This document shows positions 1-8,783 of a stretch of 64,000 nucleotides of DNA, one piece after another. The translations under genes and the position numbers were made by a program. The DNA is from VBAS01 sp963773465. GTDB lineage: Bacteria; Bacteroidota; Bacteroidia; Chitinophagales; Chitinophagaceae. The notes beneath the pieces were generated by a model, which saw only the letters and a list, made by a program, of their open reading frames with translations, searched no databases and was not told the DNA's origin. Every line of letters starts with the position of its first letter. Position 1 is the stretch's first letter. The stretch is taken from positions 1-64,000 of the forward strand of contig CAVZBF010000005.1 in NCBI GenBank assembly GCA_963773465.1, read 5' to 3'.

Positions 1-148
1 GATTGCCTTCCCCCTTCACTTCATTATCATTTTCCTTTCCATTAAACCCATAGCGATAACTATCTCCGGCCGAATACTTGCGACCCGGTTGTATCATCCC
101 GAAGGGATAGTAATCCAATTTTATATAAGCCGCAACAGGCTCACCTCT
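1..148 (-). pseudogene. RHS repeat-associated core domain protein, fragment running off the window
   Basis: The minus strand reads in one frame from about 148 down to 1 and continues beyond the window edge. The translation contains DYYPFGMIQPGRKYSAGD followed by YRYGFNGKENDNEVKGEGN. That is the hallmark of the RHS/YD-repeat-associated core domain, which lies near the C-terminus of large surface or toxin-delivery polymorphic proteins. On the 5' side the frame is closed by a TGA at 149-151 and no start codon or YD repeats precede it. What lies here is therefore a truncated or frame-disrupted copy rather than a complete gene. The neighbouring recombinase on the opposite strand suggests a rearrangement boundary. 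The family call is fairly safe; whether it is a true pseudogene or a sequencing frameshift cannot be told. Confidence 0.75.
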
Positions 149-225
149 TCAAAGAACTTCTTACCTTCAAATTAAGCCAAAATACTCAATAAACTGCAAA
201 TATTTTATAGCAAAAACTACAAATT

Positions 226-1314
226 ATGCCAGGGATTCAAACAAGAACAGAACTCTCATTCAATGAACTTTTTCTTCGATTTATAAAGGATAATAAACGT
301 GGCCGAAGGCTGCAACCAAATGGTAAACGCATTTCAACAGGCACAGTTAAAAATTATGAATACACTTTGCAATTGATTCAACGCTTTTGTGCAGATAGAA
401 ATTTATCGTTACGCATTCGCCCGGCCCGTAAACTAAACCACCGGGAATTGGTAACAGAAAAAAATTACTGGAAAAAATTCTATAAACGATTTACCGATTA
501 TCTCTATGATGATTGCGGCTTTTATGATAACTATGCTGGTCAGCATATTAAAAACCTGAAAGTATTTTTTAATTATCTCAACAAAGAACTGCTACCCGGC
601 GCCGGTGATTTTCACAAACAGTTTTATGTACGCAAAGAAGAAATACCAATTTTTCCATTAATGCCTGAAGAGCTTAGCTTTCTTATTTATAATAAAGAAT
701 TTGAAGCATCTCTGAAACCCCGCATGAAAGAGGTAAAAGATTTTTTTGTATTTGGTTGCACCGTCGCTCTTCGCTTCAGCGATCTGGTAACATTGCGCAA
801 GGCGAATATCCGTGTGATCAATAACCAACATTATCTTTCTGTTCGGTCTATTAAAACCGATACCGATACATTAGTTAAGTTGCCTCCTTATGCTGTAGAA
901 ATTATCAATCGTTACAGCAAATTGAAAAATCGTTTGCTTCCTTTATTTAATAAGGTAAATCTTAATAAATATATCAAACAGCTGTTGGATGTTGCCGGTT
1001 TCACACATCCGGTTATGGTAACAAGAGGCAAAAGAGGCAAGCGTTATGAATTAAAGAAATTATTGGGCGAAACCAAACAGGCATTACGATTTTGTGATGT
1101 GGCAACTACGCATACCATGCGCCGCACAGCTATCACAACTATGCTCAGCCTTGGTGTTCCGGAACCGGTGGTAAGAAAGATCAGCGGTCATGCACCGGGC
1201 AGCAAAGAATTTTACCGTTATGTTTTATGGGCACAAACTTACCAGGATATGGAAACTGAAAAAATGTTTAGCAAGCTGCATGAAAAGAGTATTGAATTGG
1301 CTGCGAAAACCTGA
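226..1314 (+). CDS. Tyrosine recombinase / phage-type integrase
   Basis: This 362-aa protein has the two-part layout of Bacteroidota tyrosine recombinases. An N-terminal SAM-like core-binding region (about residues 10-130) is followed by a catalytic domain. Visible catalytic elements are the first Arg in ALRFSD (about residue 183), the HTMRRT box that supplies His-x-x-Arg, the GHAPGS His, and a nucleophile Tyr in FYRYV eight or ten residues later. It probably catalyses site-specific DNA strand exchange. No excisionase, att repeats or other phage genes are visible nearby, so it may be a lone chromosomal recombinase or the remnant of an integrated element. The ATG at 226 gives a normal family length. 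It lies back-to-back with an RHS fragment, a common context for gene shuffling. Confidence 0.88.
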   Translation: MPGIQTRTELSFNELFLRFIKDNKRGRRLQPNGKRISTGTVKNYEYTLQLIQRFCADRNLSLRIRPARKLNHRELVTEKNYWKKFYKRFTDYLYDDCGFYDNYAGQHIKNLKVFFNYLNKELLPGAGDFHKQFYVRKEEIPIFPLMPEELSFLIYNKEFEASLKPRMKEVKDFFVFGCTVALRFSDLVTLRKANIRVINNQHYLSVRSIKTDTDTLVKLPPYAVEIINRYSKLKNRLLPLFNKVNLNKYIKQLLDVAGFTHPVMVTRGKRGKRYELKKLLGETKQALRFCDVATTHTMRRTAITTMLSLGVPEPVVRKISGHAPGSKEFYRYVLWAQTYQDMETEKMFSKLHEKSIELAAKT

Positions 1315-1468
1315 GCCTGTTATTCTTTGAAAATTTTCAAATAACCAATGTAAGTTGGAATAGAAATGATATTTACAATTATCTTTGAAAAAAAATAAGA
1401 TAATACCTGAACAATTTTTACAAATTGGCTGAGAAATAATTTGAAACCCTATTTACATTAATATCATT

Positions 1469-2284
1469 ATGCAAAAACCAAATCTAACGGATAGAATAAG
1501 CCATTTAGCAAAGAGAATATCCAATAAAGGGAAGTACTATTTTTCAAAAATGTATTTCAAGCTATTCAAGCCCCGGGTTGTATGTAATATTTGCGGCTGG
1601 GGTGATTTTAATTTCCATAGTGATAGCTGGCATCCTCACACAGTTTGTCCCCAATGCCAGTCCCAGGTCCGGCAACGATTATTTTGGGCAGTAATTGATG
1701 AGCATAAAAAATATAATAAAGAAAACCTGCTGAAAGATAAAGGCATTTTACATGTCGCTCCGGAAGAAAACCTGAGAAGGCATATAAGTAAAATGAGCAA
1801 AGATTATAAAACGGCTGATTTTTTTACAGAAGGTTATCAATATTCCGGCATTGATTACAATATTGATATCACTGACATGCCCACTATTACCAATGAAACT
1901 TTTGATTGCGTAATCGTGTTTGATGTGCTTGAGCATGTAAGCGATGACAAAAAAGCGCTAAAAGAATTAAACAGGATCCTAAAACCCGGAGGTACAGTTA
2001 TATTAACTGTTCCTATGAAGGATAATCTAAAGATCACGTATGAAGATGCCACGATAACAGATCCAAAGCAAAGAGAGCTTGCGTACGGACAGTTTGATCA
2101 TTTACGAATTTATGGAGAAGATTTTGTCAAAAAAGTTTCCGATCACGGGTTTGACGTCGACGTAGTTGATCACACTCTCTTTGATGAGGCAACAATAAAA
2201 AAGCATGTTTTGTTTCCCCCGGTTCTATCGTTGCACCCTCTTGCCACCAACTACAGAAAAATTTACTTTGGAACAAAACGATAA
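1469..2284 (+). CDS. Class I SAM-dependent methyltransferase with Cys-rich N-terminus
   Basis: 271 aa. The C-terminal two-thirds is a Methyltransf_11-type Rossmann domain: FDCVIVFDVLEHV corresponds to motifs II/III, LNRILKPGGTVILTVPM is the post-motif loop typical of the family, and D/E residues near HVAPEENL suit SAM binding. Residues about 37-70 carry CNICGW and, after a His-containing stretch, CPQCQSQ. These two CxxC pairs look like a small zinc ribbon seen in glycan- or peptide-modifying methyltransferases of this type. The substrate cannot be read from the sequence. It stands alone between the integrase and the LuxR regulator. The ATG at 1469 is the only sensible start. Confidence 0.85.
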   Translation: MQKPNLTDRISHLAKRISNKGKYYFSKMYFKLFKPRVVCNICGWGDFNFHSDSWHPHTVCPQCQSQVRQRLFWAVIDEHKKYNKENLLKDKGILHVAPEENLRRHISKMSKDYKTADFFTEGYQYSGIDYNIDITDMPTITNETFDCVIVFDVLEHVSDDKKALKELNRILKPGGTVILTVPMKDNLKITYEDATITDPKQRELAYGQFDHLRIYGEDFVKKVSDHGFDVDVVDHTLFDEATIKKHVLFPPVLSLHPLATNYRKIYFGTKR

Positions 2285-2588
2285 TTGTGAGAACAAGGAA
2301 TTATAAAATGATATTTATTTTCTCCCGTCACTTGTCCTGCGGATAGTGTTATAACTTTTGCGCTTTAAGAATTTGAATTTATAGTAAAGGCTCACTCTCA
2401 CCAATACCACAAACGAGGCATTCTAGCGCAATACGAATTTGTAATGAACATTGTTTAAAAAATATACCTCCTAAGAGGTATAGAATGTTATTTTACTAAA
2501 TCCTAATTTCAACGTCCCCATTAAATTCCCAGTATACCTGTGGTGAAAAACCCAACACATCCATTAACCAATTCTCATGAATTAAGGC
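2285..2588. other. Intergenic region with a short hairpin
   Basis: No open frame with coding character is seen. An inverted repeat (ATACCTC, loop CTAA, GAGGTAT) lies at 2464-2481. It is not followed by a T-run, so it is not a convincing terminator; it could be an operator or mRNA-leader hairpin for the downstream regulator. Confidence 0.4.
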
Positions 2589-3035
2589 ATGCAGTCGAGC
2601 CTTCATATCAATATTCATTCTCCTGTAAAACCTGACAAAGAGGAAATAAAATTATTTGAAACCGAAGAATGGTCTGTTAATTCTGAAAAGCAGCTGATCG
2701 CTAAGATCCAGGATATTTTTGCTATAGCCCGCAAACTGAGTAAGTCTGCACAAATTTCCATCACCCTCGAAACCGATGAAGTAAAAGAATTATCTTTTTT
2801 AGTGCAAAGAAAAATAAATGCACCGATCGAAATAAACAATCAAAAATTAAGTATTCGTGAGATAGAAGTGCTCGGATTGATTATGCAGGGACTTACCAAT
2901 AATGAAATTGCTGAAAGACTATTTATCAGTTATGAAACTGTAAAATCTCACCGGAAAAATATTTTAGAAAAAACAAAAGCGAAAAACACCGCAGCACTTA
3001 TTAATCATTATCATCAAACCTTCTTTGAAAAATAG
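2589..3035 (+). CDS. LuxR-type HTH transcriptional regulator without receiver domain
   Basis: 148 aa. The C-terminal 60 residues are a clear LuxR/GerE helix-turn-helix: LSIREIEVLGLIMQGLTNNE starts the domain, followed by IAERLFISYETVKSHRKNI, where TVKSHRKNI is the recognition helix. The first ~85 residues match no receiver domain I recognise and lack the phospho-acceptor Asp pattern, so control is probably not by a classical histidine kinase. The gene precedes, in the same direction and with only a 90-bp gap, the large island at 3125-20348. I infer it regulates that island, but this rests on position only. The start at 2589 is the first ATG after an in-frame stop. Confidence 0.85.
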   Translation: MQSSLHINIHSPVKPDKEEIKLFETEEWSVNSEKQLIAKIQDIFAIARKLSKSAQISITLETDEVKELSFLVQRKINAPIEINNQKLSIREIEVLGLIMQGLTNNEIAERLFISYETVKSHRKNILEKTKAKNTAALINHYHQTFFEK

Positions 3036-3046
3036 AATTATAAAAT

Positions 3047-3062
3047 TCCCCCTTTAGGGGGA
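3047..3062. repeat. Short C-run/G-run hairpin between regulator and island
   Basis: TCCCCC, loop TTTA, GGGGGA forms a 6-bp stem. Similar C-run/G-run hairpins occur at 24317-24345 and 24410-24436. No strong T-run follows, so a terminator role for the regulator gene is weakly supported. Confidence 0.35.
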
Positions 3063-3124
3063 TTGGAAAGCGCTTTTACAGGAAGGTATATTTGGCTAAA
3101 TCATTTTCACATAATTTCTTTTTT

Positions 3125-5704
3125 ATGGAAAAAACCGGAATGAACGGTAATGCTACCGCTTTAGCTCAATATGAAACTCCTTTTGCAGATATTCCTGCAG
3201 TAAGGGAAGCCGTACAACAGAATTTGTCTGTTGAAAATTTTTTCAATGATTATTTTAAAGAAGCTGAAAGTCCTTTTTCCAGGACATATGAAGCAACATC
3301 TGTTTCTAACGGAGTAACACCGGCAGGTGAAGAATATGTGGATCTTCTTGCTGAATTGCATGACACAGAATTCCAGGAAACATTGTATGAAATGGCAAAT
3401 GAAGTAGAAGATACATGGAGAAATAAAGTATCAAACGAATTAGCAATGGGAGAGAACTATATCCCCTTTGCTTCTCAGCAAGCCCGGGACTATTTTGCTC
3501 CTGTTATTAAAGAAACAGAAGCCATGGTTGACCGTGTTACTCAACATTTTTCCGGTAATAATCTTGCAGATCATTCAGAAGCCTCTGTTGAAAGTTTTTT
3601 TGAAACGCTTGAATTTGGTCAGGCACAATATACCCCGGCCCAGGAACAATTCTTCGGGAAAATATTTAATAAAGTAAAGTCTGTTGTAAAGAAAGGAGTT
3701 TCTTTAGCAAAGAAAGGTATTGCTGCCGTTGGTAAAATATTGCCTATTGGTATTGTGCTAAAAAAGATCAAAGGGCTTGTAAGACCTTTATTGGATAAAG
3801 TATTAAAATTTGCCATTGGAAAACTTCCAAAGAATCTGCAACCACATGCACAAACTTTAGCAAACAAATTTTTAGGTCTTAAGCCAGCAGAAAGCGATGC
3901 ATCAAAAACAACACCTGCAAAGCAGGCCGACACTGCTCCAACTGATGCAGCGCCTGCAGATACGCAGCCCGCAGGCGACCTGGATGCCGTTCAATCGGAG
4001 CTCGATAATTACATCGCTCAACTTGTGTTTTCCGATAACGAAGGCGATGCCGAAAGCACTGTGATGAATTATGAATCATCTGATGAAACGCTTGAGCGGC
4101 TCACCAGTTATGAAACAGGTTATGTAACCACACCTTCACTTGATGGAGCACGCCAGCAATTCGTTGACGAATTAAAAAATCTGAGGGATGGCGAAAGTCC
4201 TGCGCCGGCAATTGAAAGATTTTTACCTGCTGCAATTTTAGCGCTTCAGCCTGTTATCAAAATTGCGATCGGTATTATTGGAAGACAAAAAGTAATAAAC
4301 TTTCTTGCCGGGTTGCTTGCAAAGCTTGTAGGTAAATATGTACCGGAAAATGTAGCCAAGCCTTTAGCAGCAAGTATTATTGATGTTGGCATGAGTGCAA
4401 TCGGTTTTGAAGTGCATGAAACAAATAAAGCTGATCTGGCGTATGAAGCAATTGCAAACACGATCCAGGAAACCGTTCAGAATATGACAAACCTGAATGA
4501 GGCCGCAATGAATGACACCGAAACACTCAGCATGAGTTTATTGGAAGCATTTGAACAAGCAGCAGCCAATAATTTTCCTTCTCAATATATAAAAGAAGAA
4601 GTAAGACCAACAAAACAGAGAGCAGTATGGATCGCAATGCCAAGAAGTTTGCCTGTTAAATTCTATAAGAAATTCACTCATGTTTATGATATCACAATAG
4701 ATCCGCAGATGGCGGCAACTGTTGCTACTTTCAGAAAGTTACCATTGGCTAATTTTTTAAAGGATAAATATGGCCTGGATGTATCGAAGCCTGTAAAAGC
4801 TAAAGTGCATTTGTATGAGATCCTTAAAGGGGGCCGCCTCAACCTCATCAGTAAATTCGAACGGCTTCCCGGGTTAAATGCAAAACAACCCAAAGCATGG
4901 GTACAGTTACTTCCATTAACCAAACAGGCAGCTTCTTTATTATTAAAAGAACCCAGACTCGGAATGGATGTTCTGGCAAAAAATTTATCTACACGATTTA
5001 AGACAACACCGGGTCAACGGTTCTATTACCTGGAAATTGAGGGAGTAAAGCTTCGCATTCCGCCGGTAAATCGTTCCAGGCACAAACGTGCAGACAACGG
5101 GCAACAAGGATCAGGAATAGAAAGCAGGTCTGCAGATATACAAGGTGTGATCAATTTCCTCAAATCTGAAATCAGGCTTAACTACTATTTCAGTGAAGAA
5201 GACGCAAAAGAAGTAGTTGAAAAAATAAATAAGAATGATTTTCTCGGCGCTGCTATCAGTATCCGTCAATCCGTAAAAAAAGTTTTAAATGATATCCTGG
5301 TTAATAATGTTTCTACCAAAGTAAAAATTGTGCATGAAGCAATTCCCGGATTATACCTTGATCGTGAAGATGCAGTGCCGGGAGGTGATCTTGGTAAAGT
5401 GGCAGGCAATGAACTTATTTCAAAATTGGTAGAAAAAATGATTGACCAAATTGCCGCTGATGCTTATGAGGCCGTTGTAAAATTCTTTAAAGAAAGAGCA
5501 AACGAGTTTAAAGAAGCACAAGCACAACCACAAGATGGAGTTACTATAAAACTTATGTGGAATAATGTAGCCGGCATGTCAACACTCAGGAAAGTAATCG
5601 GAGCAATCAAAGGTGATCAGCCAATTGGAAATCTTTCAGATCTCAGTTTGCCGAACTTACCTGCACCGGAAATCAAAATTGCTGCCGATAAACAATTTGA
5701 TTAA
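3125..5704 (+). CDS. Large protein with long cationic amphipathic segment, function unknown (island gene 1)
   Basis: 859 aa from the ATG at 3125; a TTG at 3092 would add 11 residues and is less likely. There is no signal peptide. The acidic N-terminus carries ETPFADIP and EAESPFSRTYE; a related MNSPFTDF opens the giant island protein. Residues about 175-250 are a run of Lys-rich amphipathic helices (FGKIFNKVKSVVKKGVSLAK and onwards) that resemble membrane-active peptides. An Ala/Asp/Thr/Pro linker follows (254-285), then a second hydrophobic region at about 375-425. The C-terminal third looks globular and contains no motif I recognise. I infer a membrane-active or structural component exported with the lytic proteins downstream. 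It is first in a run of same-strand genes; the next starts 5 bp after its stop. Confidence 0.7.
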   Translation: MEKTGMNGNATALAQYETPFADIPAVREAVQQNLSVENFFNDYFKEAESPFSRTYEATSVSNGVTPAGEEYVDLLAELHDTEFQETLYEMANEVEDTWRNKVSNELAMGENYIPFASQQARDYFAPVIKETEAMVDRVTQHFSGNNLADHSEASVESFFETLEFGQAQYTPAQEQFFGKIFNKVKSVVKKGVSLAKKGIAAVGKILPIGIVLKKIKGLVRPLLDKVLKFAIGKLPKNLQPHAQTLANKFLGLKPAESDASKTTPAKQADTAPTDAAPADTQPAGDLDAVQSELDNYIAQLVFSDNEGDAESTVMNYESSDETLERLTSYETGYVTTPSLDGARQQFVDELKNLRDGESPAPAIERFLPAAILALQPVIKIAIGIIGRQKVINFLAGLLAKLVGKYVPENVAKPLAASIIDVGMSAIGFEVHETNKADLAYEAIANTIQETVQNMTNLNEAAMNDTETLSMSLLEAFEQAAANNFPSQYIKEEVRPTKQRAVWIAMPRSLPVKFYKKFTHVYDITIDPQMAATVATFRKLPLANFLKDKYGLDVSKPVKAKVHLYEILKGGRLNLISKFERLPGLNAKQPKAWVQLLPLTKQAASLLLKEPRLGMDVLAKNLSTRFKTTPGQRFYYLEIEGVKLRIPPVNRSRHKRADNGQQGSGIESRSADIQGVINFLKSEIRLNYYFSEEDAKEVVEKINKNDFLGAAISIRQSVKKVLNDILVNNVSTKVKIVHEAIPGLYLDREDAVPGGDLGKVAGNELISKLVEKMIDQIAADAYEAVVKFFKERANEFKEAQAQPQDGVTIKLMWNNVAGMSTLRKVIGAIKGDQPIGNLSDLSLPNLPAPEIKIAADKQFD

Positions 5705-5709
5705 AAAAA

Positions 5710-6966
5710 ATGCAAACGACCACTTCAATATATTATTCATTGGCCCGCCAGGTAAATCACTGGTTACAGGCAGCGTTGCGGTTGTCGAAGCTCGAGAACC
5801 TGGCGTCAGCAAATGCATGGCAGGGTATAGATAATAAGATGGGTGTTTTAATTAAAGACTCTTTGAAAAAAACAATCGATGATGTAATAACATTGGCAGA
5901 GACTTTAAAAAAACAATTGGAGAATTCTTCAGAACAGGAAAATTTAAGGAATATCAAAAGAGGATTGCTTCAATTAAGAAATAAATATTTGAAAGCCGAA
6001 GAAACCATTCACTTTTATACGATAGCGATCAATTCCCGTACTACACCCGGTATTGCAGCATTATTAAGAGCATGTGATATACTTTGTTTGAAAAGCATGC
6101 AGGAGTTATTGCAACCCTTAGGAAAAGAAACGCCGCTTGTGTTAACCTATGTCGATAAAGGAGTGGGTGCTTCTATATTGAAAGCAGGTTTACGATTATG
6201 GCATGGAGGCATAAGCCCTGTCGCTGCAATAAAAGTTACACAACACAATCTTTACCGTCCCACCGCTATCATTCATGAAACGGGGCATCAAATGGCTCAT
6301 ATATTAAATTGGAATGATGAGTTGTCGGCAGCGTTAAATAATGATTTAAACAATCATCCTAGTGTTGTAGGAGCAGCATTTGCAGGTTGGTCAAGTGAAA
6401 TGGCGGCCGATGCATTCGCATTTGTTCATACCGGATTTGCTGCCGTTGCAGCCTTGCATGATGTGATCAGCGGAGTGCCGCAATCGGTATTTGCATACCA
6501 TCAGCATGATCCGCATCCGATTTCTTACATCCGTGTATTAATGAATATCGAAATGTGCAGGCAATTTTACGGGTCCGGTGCATGGGATAATTTAGAAGAA
6601 GCTTTCAAAAATGATTATGATATAAACCTGGTGAACTTTCCTTCAGTAGGATTAATTAAATTATGTGCTGCAGCATTGCCGGATGTGGTTCGGTTAATCT
6701 TAAAAAAACCATACCGTGCATTTAATAACAGGTCATTGGCACAGATCATTCCGCCCGAAAGAGTAAGTCCTAAGGAACTGGAAAGACTTGAATACCTTGC
6801 AGGCCCTGCATTGTACACTTCTCATGCATGGGTATGGAAAGAATGCCTGCGTTTACTTGCGATAAATGCATATAAAATAGGGATAGGAAAAGGTGATTTA
6901 CCGGCTTTATACAAACAACAGGAAGAATGGATGATAAAGTTGGGATTTGCAGTGGAGTTAAATTAA
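5710..6966 (+). CDS. Putative HExxH zinc metallopeptidase (island gene 2)
   Basis: 418 aa with no signal peptide. The zincin motif HETGH is at residues 189-193 and is followed about 37 residues later by SSEMAADAF, with E230 and D234 fitting the ExxxD third-ligand helix of gluzincins. The N-terminal 100 residues are helical, with a possible coiled coil around 30-90. The rest contains no family signature I can name. The gene starts 5 bp after island gene 1 and is probably co-transcribed. It may process co-exported proteins or attack a target. An intramolecular role cannot be excluded, and metal dependence is inferred only from the motif. Confidence 0.7.
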   Translation: MQTTTSIYYSLARQVNHWLQAALRLSKLENLASANAWQGIDNKMGVLIKDSLKKTIDDVITLAETLKKQLENSSEQENLRNIKRGLLQLRNKYLKAEETIHFYTIAINSRTTPGIAALLRACDILCLKSMQELLQPLGKETPLVLTYVDKGVGASILKAGLRLWHGGISPVAAIKVTQHNLYRPTAIIHETGHQMAHILNWNDELSAALNNDLNNHPSVVGAAFAGWSSEMAADAFAFVHTGFAAVAALHDVISGVPQSVFAYHQHDPHPISYIRVLMNIEMCRQFYGSGAWDNLEEAFKNDYDINLVNFPSVGLIKLCAAALPDVVRLILKKPYRAFNNRSLAQIIPPERVSPKELERLEYLAGPALYTSHAWVWKECLRLLAINAYKIGIGKGDLPALYKQQEEWMIKLGFAVELN

Positions 6967-6992
6967 ATTATATAAAATAAAAATTTAAATGT

Positions 6993-7382
6993 ATGCCAAA
7001 AACTGAAGAGCAATACGACGAAAGAAGGCAATCAGGTCCTCCAACCATAACAATGTCAAATGAACAACTGCAATTGATGATCACAGGGATTGTTAACGGG
7101 TTGCGTACGACTAATCAGGGCCCGGTAGGGTCAACTAATCCCTCAAGTGGTCAACAAACGAAAACCACAGCGCCATTAGACAAATCGGCAAGACCGGGGT
7201 CAATGAGTTTACGACCTGTAAGAGCAAATTTCGCCAGCTCAAACTTGTACAAGAGACGAAAAACTATTGCTGAATTAAATGCTTCCCAGGTGGCAACTCA
7301 AGGACGGCAACCAGGCAGCGCGGCACAACAACCAGGCAACACTGCACAGCAGCCGGGTAGCCCGGCACAGCCAACAGTATAA
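6993..7382 (+). CDS. Small low-complexity protein of unknown function (island gene 3)
   Basis: 129 aa, no signal peptide or membrane segment. The N-terminus (MPKTEEQYDERRQSGPPTIT) is hydrophilic, with one short predicted helix around residues 23-40 (NEQLQLMITGIVNGL). The C-terminus is a degenerate repeat of AQQPGS/TAQQPGN-type units, rich in Gln, Pro, Gly and Ala. The gene sits 26 bp after the metallopeptidase gene and 41 bp before the next, so it belongs to the same transcription unit. I do not recognise the family. A flexible adaptor or scaffold role would fit the composition but is a guess. Confidence 0.6.
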   Translation: MPKTEEQYDERRQSGPPTITMSNEQLQLMITGIVNGLRTTNQGPVGSTNPSSGQQTKTTAPLDKSARPGSMSLRPVRANFASSNLYKRRKTIAELNASQVATQGRQPGSAAQQPGNTAQQPGSPAQPTV

Positions 7383-7423
7383 ACAAAAAGATCGATCATT
7401 AATAAACTTATAAAAAAATTGTT

Positions 7424-8746
7424 ATGGATATTCTAGATAACCTAATTTATGCGTCTCTTAATAGTCAGGTATTTTCAGGAACACCACTGCCCGGGACAAC
7501 ACCCACTCAAAATATTTTTAGCGACTATATACCTCGTTTTACCGTGCAGGTTGCTAATACTCCAAGAAATGTCGGTTTAACAAATGATCCGGTATTTGTT
7601 TATGACGGAGTAGACAGAATGAACTTTTGTGCATACCCGGATCCTGATATTATTGAGACAAGTATTCTCAGGCATTGGCATGATGTCAATAACCAGGTAT
7701 GTTATGACGCAGACAATATAGTTCGTGCATCAGGTCCTCCACCGGGCACCACAGCTCGTTTGTCATCGTTCAGGGAGTCGAGCACTTATCATCTTATTTT
7801 CGCATATCTCACTGAAAACACAAGGTTGCTTCAAATCTTTGAGCGGCTTTTGGAAAAATATCTTTATGATGAAGAATTTGGGATAGCAGATGATCCATTG
7901 GCATTTAACTGGATTCAAAATACAGAGCGGTTATTTTTCAAAAATGATAGCTATCGTCCTTCAAATATCAGGAGCCTTATCAGGCCCAGCTCAGATTCAT
8001 CCAGAAGAAATGCTTATTGGAGAATGTTTGGAATGGATTTAGCCTTTGGAGATATTAATTCACAAGTAAACGCGTCATCGTCTTATTTTAAAGCCAAATC
8101 CTCGAACCAGCAATTTGTTCCATTCTTTGAAAAATATCTTTCTGAAGTTTGGCAAGCATATATGAATGCAAGAAACACTTCAGGGCCTAATTCTTCAGAT
8201 ATTAATATACTTACTGATCTGGCTACTGACCTGCAGGAATTGCTTCGTGCAAGACGAGGTAATACAGGTACGAATTCATATGCCAATCTGAATTTATCAA
8301 GGGAAGAATTTTCATCCGTATTATTGACATCATGGTTTACATTTATTATTTCAGATGATACTCCAATAGTTCAATTCTTAAATTGCCAATCAAGCACGAT
8401 AGGTGAACGCTTACAAAAAATCGGCGTCAAGGTTGGAATTCCGGCTCATGGCAAATGCCAATCATTATTTGAAATGGCCGGTGCGGCTGCAAACATATTG
8501 ACACGAATTGAAGATGGAAACATTTTGGACGATCAGGCACGGATGAATGATATTCTTGCAAGCCTGGATCCAACAACACCTGGAACTGATGAAGACGTCA
8601 ACCTGATGTCAGATTTACTTACGCTAATTAACAATTGGGAAAAAGCAACAGGACATAAAATTAAAAATCCCGAAGGAAATATTACAGGTACCGTTAAGAT
8701 ACAGCAGAATGGTGTACAAAGATCTCAGATTGCTACGCGGAACTAG
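7424..8746 (+). CDS. Unrecognised 440-aa protein (island gene 4)
   Basis: 440 aa beginning at the ATG at 7424. There is no signal peptide, transmembrane segment or catalytic motif that I can recognise. The sequence is of average composition with a mixed alpha/beta pattern. The central part is helical (about residues 120-300, including a segment around YLTENTRLLQIFERLLEKYL), and a Gly/Asn/Gln-rich tail ends the protein. Its place between island genes 3 and 5 in an uninterrupted same-strand run suggests that it works with them. It could be a structural or loading factor for the exported proteins, but nothing in the sequence shows that. Confidence 0.65.
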   Translation: MDILDNLIYASLNSQVFSGTPLPGTTPTQNIFSDYIPRFTVQVANTPRNVGLTNDPVFVYDGVDRMNFCAYPDPDIIETSILRHWHDVNNQVCYDADNIVRASGPPPGTTARLSSFRESSTYHLIFAYLTENTRLLQIFERLLEKYLYDEEFGIADDPLAFNWIQNTERLFFKNDSYRPSNIRSLIRPSSDSSRRNAYWRMFGMDLAFGDINSQVNASSSYFKAKSSNQQFVPFFEKYLSEVWQAYMNARNTSGPNSSDINILTDLATDLQELLRARRGNTGTNSYANLNLSREEFSSVLLTSWFTFIISDDTPIVQFLNCQSSTIGERLQKIGVKVGIPAHGKCQSLFEMAGAAANILTRIEDGNILDDQARMNDILASLDPTTPGTDEDVNLMSDLLTLINNWEKATGHKIKNPEGNITGTVKIQQNGVQRSQIATRN

Positions 8747-8783
8747 GGAAATATTTTCTTGATTCGTTCTAAACTTACGACAG

